Positions 42,242 through 51,344 are shown, counted from the first letter of the stretch. The stretch: 64,000 nucleotides of DNA from CAXXFQ01 sp963674475 (GCA_963674475.2 CAXXFQ010000009.1:372001-436000); one strand, 5' to 3'. A program made the numbers and translations. Notes: a model not told the origin generated them from the sequence alone.

Positions 42242-45200
42242 TTACCAGAACCGTTTCGGCAGGAACCCTTTGACCCGATCGAGGAATCCGGTCGTCTCGG
42301 GCTCTTGGGCCGGCTCGGGGGGTTGCGGCTCTTCTTGTTTTTCGCTCGGCGGAAGGGGCGCCTCGGTCAGATGGGTCGGCGGGGTCGCCAACGGGACGTT
42401 CTTCTCCAGGTAGCGAGGCCAGTATCCCTCAAGGATTCGAAGGCAGTCGGCCACCTTGTTTTCGCGCTGCTTGACGCCGGCCATCGCGAGCATCTGGGCC
42501 AGTTCGCGCAGTTCGGCCACGTGAAAACCGGCCAGGTGGTCCAATTGGACATCGTCGACCCAGACCTCGCCCGGTCCCTGTAGGCGGAAACCGACGCGCA
42601 GGTCGGTCAGCCCTTCCAGCGGCAAATCGGTGACCGGAAAACTGTAGGGGGCCCAATTCTTTTCAATCGCCGGGGCCGGTTCCCCGTCGGACGAGCGGCC
42701 CAATTCGGCAACCCGTGTAAACTGGCGTCCCTTGGCTTTGCCCAAGAGGATCAGTTCGAGGGCCGGTTGATCGGCGGCGTCGGGCACTTTGAGCCAGGCG
42801 TAAATCCATAACCGGCCGGTGGTCGGTCCGGCAAACGGCTCGCTCCAAAGGGTGACCGGCGCCTGATCGCTACGAAGTCGAACCGCCCGCGCGCCCGGTT
42901 GTTTGGTCGAGTCCGCCGAGACCGTTTCCAGTCGGACGGAGGTTCCCGACCCTTCGATCGTGGTCCAACCGGGGATCGGTTCTTTTTCCAGCGGCTCTTT
43001 TTCGAAAGACGGATTGCTCAACGCTTCCCAAGGGGGCGGGGCACGCAGCGCGGCCGGACGTCGACCGAGTTCTTCGACCCGGTTGCGCAACCGGCGGCAA
43101 AACGATTCCGGCAGACTCGCTTCGGCGCGGGTCAGGACGACCTTTTTGGCGTCGAGACGGACGGCGTTCAATTCGTACGGCTTTAGTGTAATTTGCCAGG
43201 TGACCGTGTCCCCGAGGCGTTCGATCCCGGTCAGGCGGGGCGAACGCGAGAGCGATTCCAAACGGCCTTCGGGCGCCATGGTCCAGGCCAACGAAACGTG
43301 TGATTCGACCGGCCCGTTATTGACCAGATAAAGATAGGTTTTCTGGTCGACGACCGCTTGGCGGATGGTGACCGGCTGGGTCCCGTCGGGGCAGATCGAC
43401 GGATTTACCGGCTTGAATCGAACGTCGGGCAAGTTTCGGTAGGTATAAACCCAGTCGCGGATCGCTTCCTCTTGCCCCATCGGAAGGAAGTTTCCTCCCT
43501 GGAAAAGGGTCCGCGCGTCGTGGCGTGCCAGGTTGTCGCACAACGCCGCGCGATACGTCGCCCCGGAAGGGACGATTTCCGATTTCAGCGCGGTATAGCT
43601 TGAGGAATACGGGTTTTTCTGATCGAATTCGCCGACGCGTAGCTCCTGGGGCGGATAGTAAAGCAGGGCTGAAGTCGACTCCGATTCGCCCCAGACCAGA
43701 TCAAAACCGACATCCAACCAGCGTCGGGCCTCCAGATGCGAGGCGGCCCGGTCATTGAAGTCGATCGGCTCGATCCGGTTCGGATAGATCAACACCGGCG
43801 CGTCGGCCTTTTGGTAAAGGGTCGCCAGGATCCCGACTTCCAAAAGGGCCTGTTTCAAGGGAGGACGCGATTTGAGCGTCGGATGAAGTCGGTCGCGCCA
43901 GTAGGGTCCTTCCATCAACTTGCCGGTTGCCAAATACAACGACGCCGTGGGCCGAGCCTGACGAACGACCGCTTGAATTCGTTCGTAAAACCGGGCCAGT
44001 TGATCGGCGCGCCAAAGAAGCCATTGGGGCAGGTGGTTGTCTTGAATCGTCTTCCAGCGACGGGCGAACCGATCGGGTCCCGTGCCGGCGTCGAGGCGGA
44101 TATTCCGCTCTTTTTCAAAACGGGCCACGGTCGCGTCGTCCAATCCCCACTCGGGGCCCGGAAGATGGGCGTATCCGTAACCGGACAGTTGCAACGCGAG
44201 TCCGGCGAACGAGTCGTGGCGGTCGGCGTAATTCTCGACCAACTCGTCGATCACTCGGAGCATCGCCTCTTGAACCCGCGGATCCAACGGGTTGTAATAT
44301 GGGGCCAGTCGTTGATGGGGATAATAGGTTTCGGTCCAACCGTGTCCGTCCGGTCCGATCAGGCGAATTCCCTGCGTCTGTTCGGGCGAAGCGTCGCGCA
44401 GGGCGGTTTCCAGCTCGGCCAGCGGCGAGGCGAACTCCAATGCCGGAATCAAACGCAGCCGCTCTCGATCGAAGCACTGAAACAACATCTCCAACAGGTC
44501 TTTTTCGACCGGGTCTTGGGCCGAATCGAAAAACGCTCCCTTGTCGAACCGAGGGGTCGACTGGAGAATCCGACTCGGGTAGATCGTCGCCCCTTCGGAG
44601 AAGGCCGAAATCATCAGGCCATTGAGCCCCACATGGTTGAGGTACTCGATCAGTCGGGAGCCGCCTTCGTAGAACGTGTGCCAGTCCTCGAGACTCCGAC
44701 CGCTCCAACTGTCGACCGCGTCACCGGCGCCGAAATTTCGCGCAAACCAGGGTCGATCCAGATACCCGGCCATCAGTCGACCGTCGGCTCGATGGGACGT
44801 CTCAAAACCCGAAGGCAGATGGTCCCAACCGGCCAGCAGTCGAATTTTTCCGTGAACGACCGGTCGGGTTTGGCTGTGGTTGGTCAAAAGAACGATCGGC
44901 GCTTTGGTTCGTGGCCAGAAGATCAACCGATGCCGGAGCATTTGCGGTCGACCGGTTTCCTCGGTTTTGACGATCGGTTCCTCGACCGAGACGCCGGAGT
45001 CCAATTGTAACGGGACCAGGGCCTCGGCCGCGTTGGGTTCCATCACGCTGATGCCCAAGCATTGCGGCTGATCGCTGGGGTAGTCGATTTCCAGGACGTG
45101 GGGTCGGCCGGTCTCTTTGACCGAAAGGGTGTACGCTTCCCAACTGACGTTTTTTTCGGCGGCGCTCGGTTTGAGTTGGACCAGTTGTCCCAAGGCCGGA

Positions 45201-46315
45201 TGAGCGAACGTTTGCAGGTCGGCCGACGCGACGTTGGTCAGGCCGAGTTGGGCTACCAGCCCGCTGGTCCATCCTTTGGACGGTCGCCTTTTCGACGGGT
45301 TCAGCCGCGGCAGGGAAAGCCCGGCCAGGTTTTGCGACGACTGGGCGAACCGGTCCCACCAGCCCGGATTGGCCGGATCGATCTCTTCGAGGATCTTCAG
45401 CGCGGCGGCGTTTTCCGGTTCGACCGAGGGGAAGGGCCGTTTGGGCGAGAGGACCAGAAGCTGGACCTTTCTCTCAGACAACTTTTTGGTCAACCCCAGC
45501 GGCATTTTGCCGACCGGACCGACCGACGGTATTTCAAGCGAGGGGGCCTGGATGGCACGGAGTACCAGATCGTAGACCCCTTCATTGACGTTCAACGGAA
45601 CTTGGATCGGGATCTCTCCGGAAACCTCGTCAAGCCCAATGGGCGTGGATTCCCAAACCGGCTTCCCTTGGGACGAATCGATCAGACTGATTTCGACCAG
45701 ACGTCGACCGCGTTTTCCCTCTTCGAGGTGACGGGGAGTCAGCCGAAACGAAAAAATCTCGCCGCTTCGAAACACCAGATTGCGTCGGGAAAAATCGATA
45801 TGCAACGCGTCACCCGGCGCACGCCGCACGAGCAGACGGGTTTTTTGGTTGTCCAAATCGCGTCCGACCGGATCGGCGAGCAAATCGCGCAGCGGGACTT
45901 CGGTGCTGGCCGTTTGGTCCGGCTGATCGGTCGGGGTGAGGTGTATTTGGAGAACGGCCGATTCGACCGAACCGTGAACCGTCAGGTCGAGTCCGTCGTA
46001 TAGACGTCCGGACTGCTGCCGGATTTTGATGGTCGAGCGGTTTTCCAACCAGATCGAGCCCGGTTCGTCCGCTTCCATTCCCAGGGGACGAGGCGCGTCG
46101 AAGGTCCCTTGTCGGACGGAGATCGAGCCTTGCCAGATTCGCTGGACCGGGCCGCCCCACGCGATCCGGACCCGAATTCCCCCCTCCTCGGTCGGAGAGG
46201 CCGCTTGGAGCCCGGTTGTGAAAGCGCATATCACGAGAAGACCCGCGACGGCAAGGTGACCGAATCGGCCCGGCCGGATCTTTACGGACCGGTCGAGTCG
46301 GGCGGTACGCCGCAT
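42242..46315 (-). CDS. Very large secreted glycosidase-like protein (family-10-like barrel)
   Basis: About 1357 residues from the ATG at 46315, where a basic start is followed by a signal/anchor helix (LAVAGLLVICAFTTGLQA); further ATGs lie up to 40 codons upstream. An N-terminal beta-sandwich-rich half (to ~500) is followed by a barrel-like region (about 550-1000) with LNHVGLNGLMISAFSEGATIYPS, FDRERLRLIPALEF, PYYNPLDPRVQEAMLRVIDELVENYADR, FAGLALQLSGYGY, RWLDVGFDLVWGESES. These resemble the glycosyl-hydrolase-like family 10 (GHL10) barrels. A carbohydrate-binding-like sandwich follows (SNPSFEKEPLEKEPIPGWTT...GEVWVDDVQLDHL) and a Pro/Glu tail. The substrate is unknown. Planctomycetes are rich in such polysaccharide-directed giants. 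Confidence 0.65.
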   Translation of the reverse strand: MRRTARLDRSVKIRPGRFGHLAVAGLLVICAFTTGLQAASPTEEGGIRVRIAWGGPVQRIWQGSISVRQGTFDAPRPLGMEADEPGSIWLENRSTIKIRQQSGRLYDGLDLTVHGSVESAVLQIHLTPTDQPDQTASTEVPLRDLLADPVGRDLDNQKTRLLVRRAPGDALHIDFSRRNLVFRSGEIFSFRLTPRHLEEGKRGRRLVEISLIDSSQGKPVWESTPIGLDEVSGEIPIQVPLNVNEGVYDLVLRAIQAPSLEIPSVGPVGKMPLGLTKKLSERKVQLLVLSPKRPFPSVEPENAAALKILEEIDPANPGWWDRFAQSSQNLAGLSLPRLNPSKRRPSKGWTSGLVAQLGLTNVASADLQTFAHPALGQLVQLKPSAAEKNVSWEAYTLSVKETGRPHVLEIDYPSDQPQCLGISVMEPNAAEALVPLQLDSGVSVEEPIVKTEETGRPQMLRHRLIFWPRTKAPIVLLTNHSQTRPVVHGKIRLLAGWDHLPSGFETSHRADGRLMAGYLDRPWFARNFGAGDAVDSWSGRSLEDWHTFYEGGSRLIEYLNHVGLNGLMISAFSEGATIYPSRILQSTPRFDKGAFFDSAQDPVEKDLLEMLFQCFDRERLRLIPALEFASPLAELETALRDASPEQTQGIRLIGPDGHGWTETYYPHQRLAPYYNPLDPRVQEAMLRVIDELVENYADRHDSFAGLALQLSGYGYAHLPGPEWGLDDATVARFEKERNIRLDAGTGPDRFARRWKTIQDNHLPQWLLWRADQLARFYERIQAVVRQARPTASLYLATGKLMEGPYWRDRLHPTLKSRPPLKQALLEVGILATLYQKADAPVLIYPNRIEPIDFNDRAASHLEARRWLDVGFDLVWGESESTSALLYYPPQELRVGEFDQKNPYSSSYTALKSEIVPSGATYRAALCDNLARHDARTLFQGGNFLPMGQEEAIRDWVYTYRNLPDVRFKPVNPSICPDGTQPVTIRQAVVDQKTYLYLVNNGPVESHVSLAWTMAPEGRLESLSRSPRLTGIERLGDTVTWQITLKPYELNAVRLDAKKVVLTRAEASLPESFCRRLRNRVEELGRRPAALRAPPPWEALSNPSFEKEPLEKEPIPGWTTIEGSGTSVRLETVSADSTKQPGARAVRLRSDQAPVTLWSEPFAGPTTGRLWIYAWLKVPDAADQPALELILLGKAKGRQFTRVAELGRSSDGEPAPAIEKNWAPYSFPVTDLPLEGLTDLRVGFRLQGPGEVWVDDVQLDHLAGFHVAELRELAQMLAMAGVKQRENKVADCLRILEGYWPRYLEKNVPLATPPTHLTEAPLPPSEKQEEPQPPEPAQEPETTGFLDRVKGFLPKRFW

Positions 46316-46795
46316 GGGCAAGCTCAAAGGTTCAATTGTCGGACATCCTTGTCCGATCATGACCATCTCAATTGTGAGTGAATTTAGGGATTCGTGGTGG
46401 ATGGTAACAACGCAAGTCCTTTTCGAGAGAGCCAAAAAAACCGTTACGCTTCTCCTATGGAACGCTCTAAAAAAGGCGTGGCGAGTATAATCGAAACCGG
46501 TTTTGGATAGCTATGTCGGTTTTCCCTGAAAAAGGCAGTTTTCTTCGAGGAATTTTCGTAAAGAGGGTCGAAGAGAAAGAATAGGTGAAATAGCGACTCT
46601 TGCGAGGCGTGTGTTCTCGCCCGGAGAGGCTTCGGTTTGTGTGGGGCTAGCGGAAAGCGGTTTCCCCCTCCCGGATCGATTGATCTTGCTTGTTCGGCAA
46701 GGTTTACCTATTATTCCACCGATTATCCCGCTCTGTCGCAAGGAACCTGGCCGCACTTGAGCGCAATTTGCTATACAAGGACTAAGGAGTTTTCG
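46316..46795. other. Divergent intergenic region (480 bp)
   Basis: The space between the large secreted protein gene (-) and the OmpA-like lipoprotein gene (+). It holds a good promoter toward the latter at 46686-46714; nothing else was recognised. Confidence 0.45.
46686..46714 (+). promoter_or_regulatory. Promoter of the OmpA-like lipoprotein gene
   Basis: TTGCTT (46686-46691), 17-nt spacer, TATTAT (46709-46714); transcription near 46721, 75 nt before the ATG. Confidence 0.5.
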
Positions 46796-47629
46796 ATGCG
46801 AACCTCCCCCGATTTTCGATTCGGCCTGCTGGTGGTCGTGGGGTTTTTCGTCGCCGGTTTATTGGGCGGGTGTTCGAAAAATCCGTTGGTCCTTCAAGGG
46901 AAAGTCGAAAAACTCGAAACCGAGCATTTGGCGCTGAAGAATCAAAATGAGCAGCTTCAGGGCCGAACCAACTCGTTGGACCGAGACAACCAAGAGCTGG
47001 ACACCCTCCTGGCCCAGTCGCGCCAACAGTCCCAACTGCTTCAAGATCAATTGGGCAAAACGCGTCAAGAGCTGGCCCAGATGACGGCCAAATGGGAAGG
47101 CGAACGGAAGGCCAAAGAAGCCAATGAGACGCAGGTCAAAACGATGACCGCCTCGTTGCAGCGTCGAGGGAATGTCTCGATTCGTCCTAACAGCAGTATC
47201 CAGCGGACGTTGCCGGTTGTCGAGATTCCCGGCCTTCAGCCGTATAAGGTCGGCGAGGCAATTCGGATTCCGGTTCCGGCCGATCGGCTGTTTGACCAGG
47301 GGACCGTCCGACTTCGACCGGGGGCCGACAAGTTAATTACCCAAATTGCCGACCAGATCCGTCAAAACTATCCTCAGCAGATGGTCGGCGTCGAAGGGTA
47401 CACCGATCGGGGGCCGGTCACCGGCGCGTATCGGAACCATCACGAACTGTCGATCGCCCAGGCGTTGGCGGTCCATAACGTCTTGGCCTCGCAAGGCCGG
47501 ATCGGCGAGAATCAGATGGTCGTGACCGGTCGCGGCCCGACCCGTCCCCATCGGGCCAACGGTCCTGGCGGCGTGGGGGCCTGGAACAATCGGGTCGAGA
47601 TCGTCATCTACCCCGAAACGGCCCGCTAA
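46796..47629 (+). CDS. OmpA-family lipoprotein with coiled coil
   Basis: A 277-residue outer-membrane lipoprotein. AAGGAG lies six nt before the ATG at 46796. The signal peptide ends in a lipobox (VAGLLGGCSK, Cys near 26). Residues ~33-115 form a coiled coil (VEKLETEHLALKNQNEQLQGRTNSL...), and residues ~155-277 an OmpA-type peptidoglycan-binding domain: LFDQGTVRLRPGADKLITQIADQI, VGVEGYTDRGPV, HHELSIAQALAVHNVL, VVTGRGPTRPHRAN and NNRVEIVIYPE. The Asp and Arg that bind diaminopimelate occur as YTDR and NNRVEI. It probably tethers the outer membrane to the cell wall. It lies upstream of the VWA/ExbBD cluster. Confidence 0.88.
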   Translation: MRTSPDFRFGLLVVVGFFVAGLLGGCSKNPLVLQGKVEKLETEHLALKNQNEQLQGRTNSLDRDNQELDTLLAQSRQQSQLLQDQLGKTRQELAQMTAKWEGERKAKEANETQVKTMTASLQRRGNVSIRPNSSIQRTLPVVEIPGLQPYKVGEAIRIPVPADRLFDQGTVRLRPGADKLITQIADQIRQNYPQQMVGVEGYTDRGPVTGAYRNHHELSIAQALAVHNVLASQGRIGENQMVVTGRGPTRPHRANGPGGVGAWNNRVEIVIYPETAR

Positions 47630-47825
47630 CGTTTTTTCTTGGGTTTTCGATATTTTTCAGCCCATATCGAGAAAACAGTCAGGCGATTCTCTATAACGAA
47701 TCAAGGGGTGATAGGCCCCCCGAGCCGTTTTCGCCCTTGCTTTTCCTCCCTCTCTTTTCTAATGTCTAGAGAAATCAATCCTTTCTCATTCCTTCTCCTT
47801 CGAATCCAAGAAAGACCCTCCCATT

Positions 47826-48977
47826 GTGCCCCCAGAGGAAGGCAATAAACCTTTAGAAAACTCCAGCGACCAACGGGAGCGGGTTTCGTCCCCGGTGCGG
47901 GAGCACCAGTCTGGCCGCGGGCCCTGCCCGCCCAACGGGAGCGGGTTATCGGAATCGGTGCGGGAGCACGAGTCCGGCCGCGGGCCCTGCCCGCCCAGCG
48001 GGAGCGGGTTTCGCCCACGGTGCGGAAGCACCGGTCTAAAAAGTTTGGGGGGGTCGGTTTTGGTTCATTTGGTGTTGTTGGCAGGGATTCTTTTTTGGTT
48101 GGGGCCGGTCATGCGGACCGACGTCTCGACCGGGGAGCCGACAGCCGAGGTGGGGATCGCGCTGAAGCGGCAAGAGGGGGAGAAGACCTATTTCGAGACG
48201 GGCGAGGCCGAGCGGGCGGAAGCCGAGACGGTTGCGGAATCGGCAGTCGATCGGGAAGCGGCCCTGGGCGAATCGACCTGGTCGGAGCCAACCGACGTGT
48301 TGCCCCGTTCGCTCGATGCGTTGGGGATCGGTCCGGCGGCCAGCGAGGCGGTCGAGACGCCGTCGGCCCAACAGGGTACCAAAGGTCGGCCGGATGGGGC
48401 GGCGCTTCGGGAAAAAATGGCCGAAGGCCGGGCTCGAGTCGGGATTTTTGGTGCCGAAGGGGAGGGGTACAAGTTCGCGTTCGTTTTCGACCGTTCCAGC
48501 AGTATGGACGGTGGACGGCGTAACGCGTTGCGGGCGGCGAAGGCCCAGTTGTTGGCCGCGCTTGAGGGGCTGGAGCAAAATCACCAGTTCCAGATCATCT
48601 TCTATAACGAGCGGCCGTTTGTCTTCAATCCGACCGGCCAGGCGGGCAAGCTGGTCTTTGCGACCGATCGGAATCGGGCGATGGCCCGGAAGTTTATCGG
48701 ATCGATCACGGCGGCGGGGGGGACGGAGCACGAGCAGCCGTTGTTGATGGCGTTAGGGATGCGGCCGGACGTGATTTTCTTTTTGACCGACGCCGACGAA
48801 CCGCAGATGACGGCCGGTCAGTTGGCCTCGATCGCTCGGAAAGCGGCCGGGATCACGATCCACACGATCGAGTTCGGCTACGGCCCGCAGCAGGACGCGA
48901 ATAATTTTCTCGTCCGTCTGGCTCGTCAGAACGGGGGGAAGCATACCTATATCGATATTTCACGATTGGGCCGGTAA
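47826..48977 (+). CDS. Membrane-anchored VWA-domain protein
   Basis: 383 residues if the GTG at 47826 is used. Residues ~14-73 are translated from the repeat element at 47865-48045 and read as two copies of VREHxSGRGPCPP. A membrane helix (SVLVHLVLLAGILFWLGPV) follows, then a Glu/Ala linker, and from ~218 a von Willebrand A domain with MIDAS-like DRSSSMDGG, AAGGTEHEQPLLMALGM and FLTDADEP. It is cytoplasm-anchored with the VWA domain outside. A TTG at 48059 inside the helix-coding part is an alternative start that would avoid the repeat. Clustered with TPR, ExbB and ExbD genes, a typical planctomycetal set. Confidence 0.8.
   Translation: MPPEEGNKPLENSSDQRERVSSPVREHQSGRGPCPPNGSGLSESVREHESGRGPCPPSGSGFRPRCGSTGLKSLGGSVLVHLVLLAGILFWLGPVMRTDVSTGEPTAEVGIALKRQEGEKTYFETGEAERAEAETVAESAVDREAALGESTWSEPTDVLPRSLDALGIGPAASEAVETPSAQQGTKGRPDGAALREKMAEGRARVGIFGAEGEGYKFAFVFDRSSSMDGGRRNALRAAKAQLLAALEGLEQNHQFQIIFYNERPFVFNPTGQAGKLVFATDRNRAMARKFIGSITAAGGTEHEQPLLMALGMRPDVIFFLTDADEPQMTAGQLASIARKAAGITIHTIEFGYGPQQDANNFLVRLARQNGGKHTYIDISRLGR
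47865..48045 (+). repeat. Modular palindromic repeat, copy E (inside coding region)
   Basis: Tandem units of 62 and 63 bp beginning CGGGAGCGGGTT at 47874 and 47936, and a third partial unit from 47999. Each holds a GGTGC...GCACC palindrome; the last ends GGTGC-GGAA-GCACC then GGTCTAAAAAGTTT, the same scaffold as copy D at 51161-51311 read in reverse. Confidence 0.8.
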
Positions 48978-49074
48978 CGCTAGAATCTCTCAGAGTGGGC
49001 CCGTCGGCAGGTTGTTTCCGGCGTGCTTCTGCGGTTTGAATTGGGAACGGAATCCTTGTAAACGGGTCGAACGG

Positions 49075-50091
49075 ATGATGAATTCTTTTTCTTTGCTCCG
49101 GGATCGTTGGTCGAGTCATGGGCCATTTCGATGGATGATGGTCGCGCTGTGGTTCGTTTCGATTACCGCCGTTGACGGGTTGACCGAAGACCGGGTTCTT
49201 TTCGAGAGCCGGCGTGGGCAAGAGTTGACCTTGCGAGGAACGATCGTCGATTGGGACGAGTCGTCGATCCAGTTGCGGACGGCTGACGGGTCGGTTCGTC
49301 CGGTGCCGGTCGAGCGGGTCCTTCGGGTCGAGACCGATTACACGCCGTCGCATCAGGACGCGATCGCCGCGGCGGCCACCGGCCGATTGGATCAGGCGGC
49401 GGCCCTTTATCAGCAGGCGCTGGCCGAAGAGACCCGACGTTGGATGCGGCACCGGATTCTGCGTGATTTGGTCCAGGCGCTTCGCGACACGGGCCACGCA
49501 CGCGAGGCGGGCGAGATGTTTTTGGTCCTCGAGCGCGATCGGCCGACGGTGGACGATTATGCCGAGATGCCGTTGGCCTGGGAGCCGGGCGTCCCGTCGA
49601 GCGACTTGGATCGGGCGGCCCGACGTTGGATCGCGCGAGATGATCTCCCGGCAGCCGTCTTGTTGGGGGCCAGTCACCTGATGGCGACCGATCGGACCGA
49701 GGCGCTTCGTCGGTTGGACCGGCTGATCGAAAATCTTTCAAAGAACGAAGACAAGAGCGATCCGGTTCTGCTTCTGGCCAAGGCCCAACGACGCCGGGCC
49801 GATTTGGTCACGGCTGATGCGCCGACGCTTGAGCGTTGGGCCGAGGCGATTGACGCGATGCCCGAGTCGTTGCGTGCGGGACCGTTTTTCCTGCTCGGTC
49901 GCGGTTGGGCCCGTTTGGGCGAGACGGACCGGGCCGTGTTGGCGTGGCTGCGGGTGCCGATCCTCTATCCGAATCAGACGACCCTTGCCGACCGGGCTCG
50001 CCGTCTGGCCGCGGAGCTAAAACGCAACGCGGGCCAAACCGACGAGGCCGAGCGGATCGAGTTGGGGCGGGTCGACTCGTTCGGGATTTGA
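49075..50091 (+). CDS. Exported TPR-like protein of the VWA/Exb cluster
   Basis: About 338 residues. The hydrophobic N-terminus (WMMVALWFVSITAVDGL) acts as signal peptide or anchor. Residues ~45-90 form a small beta domain (GQELTLRGTIVDWDESSIQLRTADGSVRPVPVERVLRVETDY), similar to an Sm/SH3-like strand meander. From ~95 to the end there are helical TPR-like repeats (TGRLDQAAALYQQALAEE, HAREAGEMFLVLERD, LGETDRAVLAWLRVPILYP). The start is uncertain: two adjacent ATGs at 49075 and 49078 without a good ribosome site; the frame is open upstream. The position between VWA and ExbB genes implies a role in the same envelope complex. Confidence 0.7.
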   Translation: MMNSFSLLRDRWSSHGPFRWMMVALWFVSITAVDGLTEDRVLFESRRGQELTLRGTIVDWDESSIQLRTADGSVRPVPVERVLRVETDYTPSHQDAIAAAATGRLDQAAALYQQALAEETRRWMRHRILRDLVQALRDTGHAREAGEMFLVLERDRPTVDDYAEMPLAWEPGVPSSDLDRAARRWIARDDLPAAVLLGASHLMATDRTEALRRLDRLIENLSKNEDKSDPVLLLAKAQRRRADLVTADAPTLERWAEAIDAMPESLRAGPFFLLGRGWARLGETDRAVLAWLRVPILYPNQTTLADRARRLAAELKRNAGQTDEAERIELGRVDSFGI

Positions 50092-50150
50092 GAAGCGGCC
50101 GTCACTTTTTGGCCGGGGTGAAAAAGCCTATTTACGAAGGAAGAGACAAA

Positions 50151-50966
50151 GTGCGATCGCGTTTTTGGACAACAACAGGTTTGGTTTTGATCTTCCTGAC
50201 GGTGACCGTTTGGGGTTCGCTCGGCTATTCGTTTGAAAACGGTCCGGCCGGGGTTCCTGTCGCGGAGAACGGCATGAGGGCGACAGACGTTGACGCGGAA
50301 CCGGGCGAAACGGACCAAGCGGATTCGGGGTTTTCGATCGGGGCGATTTTTGCGGCGGGCGGCCCGGTCGGGCTGGTGATCGGGCTGTTGTCGATCGGGG
50401 CAGTCGCGCTGGTGATCGAGCATCTGATGACGATCCGCGCGTCGGTTCTCATGCCGCCGGGGTTGAGCGACGAGGTGCGTCAGTTGATTGTCGCGGGCGA
50501 CCTGCGCGGTGCCGATCAGCGATGTCGAGAGCAGTCGGGCTGTTTGCCGTTTATTCTTTCGGCCGGGCTGTCGGAAATCGATGGCGGGATGGCGGCGATC
50601 GAGAAGGCGGTCGAGGACGCGGTCGCCGACCAGTCGGCCCGGCTGTTTCGCAAGATCGAGTACCTGTCGTTGATCGGTAACTTGGCGCCGATGTTGGGCC
50701 TGTTGGGCACGGTGATCGGGATGATCTTTGCGTTTCGCGAGGTGTCGGCGACGCAAGGGGCGGCGCGGGCGGCCGACTTGGCCGAGGGGATTTACTTGGC
50801 GTTGGTGACGACGGTCGAGGGTCTTTTGGTGGCGATCCCGTCGTTGGCGGCGTTTGCGTTGTTTCGGAATCGGGTAGATCAGTTGGTGGCGGACACGGCG
50901 TATGCGGCGCAGCACGCATTGAATCCGTTGAAGCGCCACCGGCAGTGGGGAAGAACGAAAGAGTAA
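50151..50966 (+). CDS. exbB: MotA/TolQ/ExbB-family proton channel protein
   Basis: A 271-residue inner-membrane protein. The GTG at 50151 is preferred because GGAAGAG precedes it. A signal-like first helix (GLVLIFLTVTVWGSLGYSF) is followed by a second (VGLVIGLLSIGAVALVIEHL), then a cytoplasmic loop (about 100-160), and two closing helices: EYLSLIGNLAPMLGLLGTVIGMIFAFREV and GIYLALVTTVEGLLVAIPSLAAFALF. The LGLLGTVxGM and TTxxGLxxAIP motifs are hallmarks of TolQ/ExbB. With ExbD it forms a proton-driven motor energising envelope processes. An ExbD gene follows, unusually separated by 378 bp of repeat-rich DNA. Confidence 0.92.
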   Translation: MRSRFWTTTGLVLIFLTVTVWGSLGYSFENGPAGVPVAENGMRATDVDAEPGETDQADSGFSIGAIFAAGGPVGLVIGLLSIGAVALVIEHLMTIRASVLMPPGLSDEVRQLIVAGDLRGADQRCREQSGCLPFILSAGLSEIDGGMAAIEKAVEDAVADQSARLFRKIEYLSLIGNLAPMLGLLGTVIGMIFAFREVSATQGAARAADLAEGIYLALVTTVEGLLVAIPSLAAFALFRNRVDQLVADTAYAAQHALNPLKRHRQWGRTKE

Positions 50967-50997
50967 AAAAAGAAAAGAAAAACAAAGACAAGAAAAG

Positions 50998-51114
50998 AGG
51001 GATTGCAAAGCAATCCCGGTCCAAAAAGTTTTTGAAGGAGAGTTTGAGGGGAAACAATTTTCAAAATGTTTCCCCTCATTAAAAAAACACAGGCAACGGC
51101 ATAGCCGTTGCTCC
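50998..51114 (+). repeat. Modular palindromic repeat, copy B
   Basis: GGGATTGC-AAA-GCAATCCC (50999-51017), scaffold CCAAAAAGTTTTTGA (51021-51035), GAGGGGAAACA/TGTTTCCCCTC hairpin (51046-51077), then GCAACGGC-ATA-GCCGTTGC (51093-51111). Confidence 0.85.
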
Positions 51115-51160
51115 TTTTCTTTTTTTCGAACGACTGCTAACTACGTTTTTTTACGAATTA

Positions 51161-51311
51161 GGGGGGAACCTTTCTAAAGAAAGGTTCCCCCTAAAACCCC
51201 TTCCAAAAACTTTTTAGACCGGCGTTACCACGCCGTTGTATTAACCCGCTCCCGGCGGGTCGCTAGTACTTTTTTATTCATGTTGAAAATTGGCGATTGC
51301 TTTGCAATCGC
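51161..51311 (-). repeat. Modular palindromic repeat, copy D (reverse orientation)
   Basis: GGGGAACCTTTC-TAAA-GAAAGGTTCCCC (51163-51190), the scaffold in reverse (AAAAACTTTTTAGACC), GGCGT-TACC-ACGCC (51221-51234), AACCCGCTCCCG-type box (51243-51264), GCGATTGC-TTT-GCAATCGC (51293-51311). Confidence 0.8.
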
Positions 51312-51344
51312 GTTTTGTCTTTTATCTTTTTTGTTGTTGTTTCC

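Larger units (their letters stand above)
50967..51344. other. Repeat-filled spacer between exbB and exbD (378 bp)
   Basis: The space holds two modular palindromic repeats in opposite orientation (50998-51114 and 51161-51311) and little else. Such genes are usually a few bases apart, so the repeats probably inserted here. Confidence 0.7.

Noticed and set aside
43736..45010. 424-codon + strand ORF within the large secreted protein gene
   Set aside because: Antisense frame without motifs; the opposite strand has continuous protein character over 4 kb.
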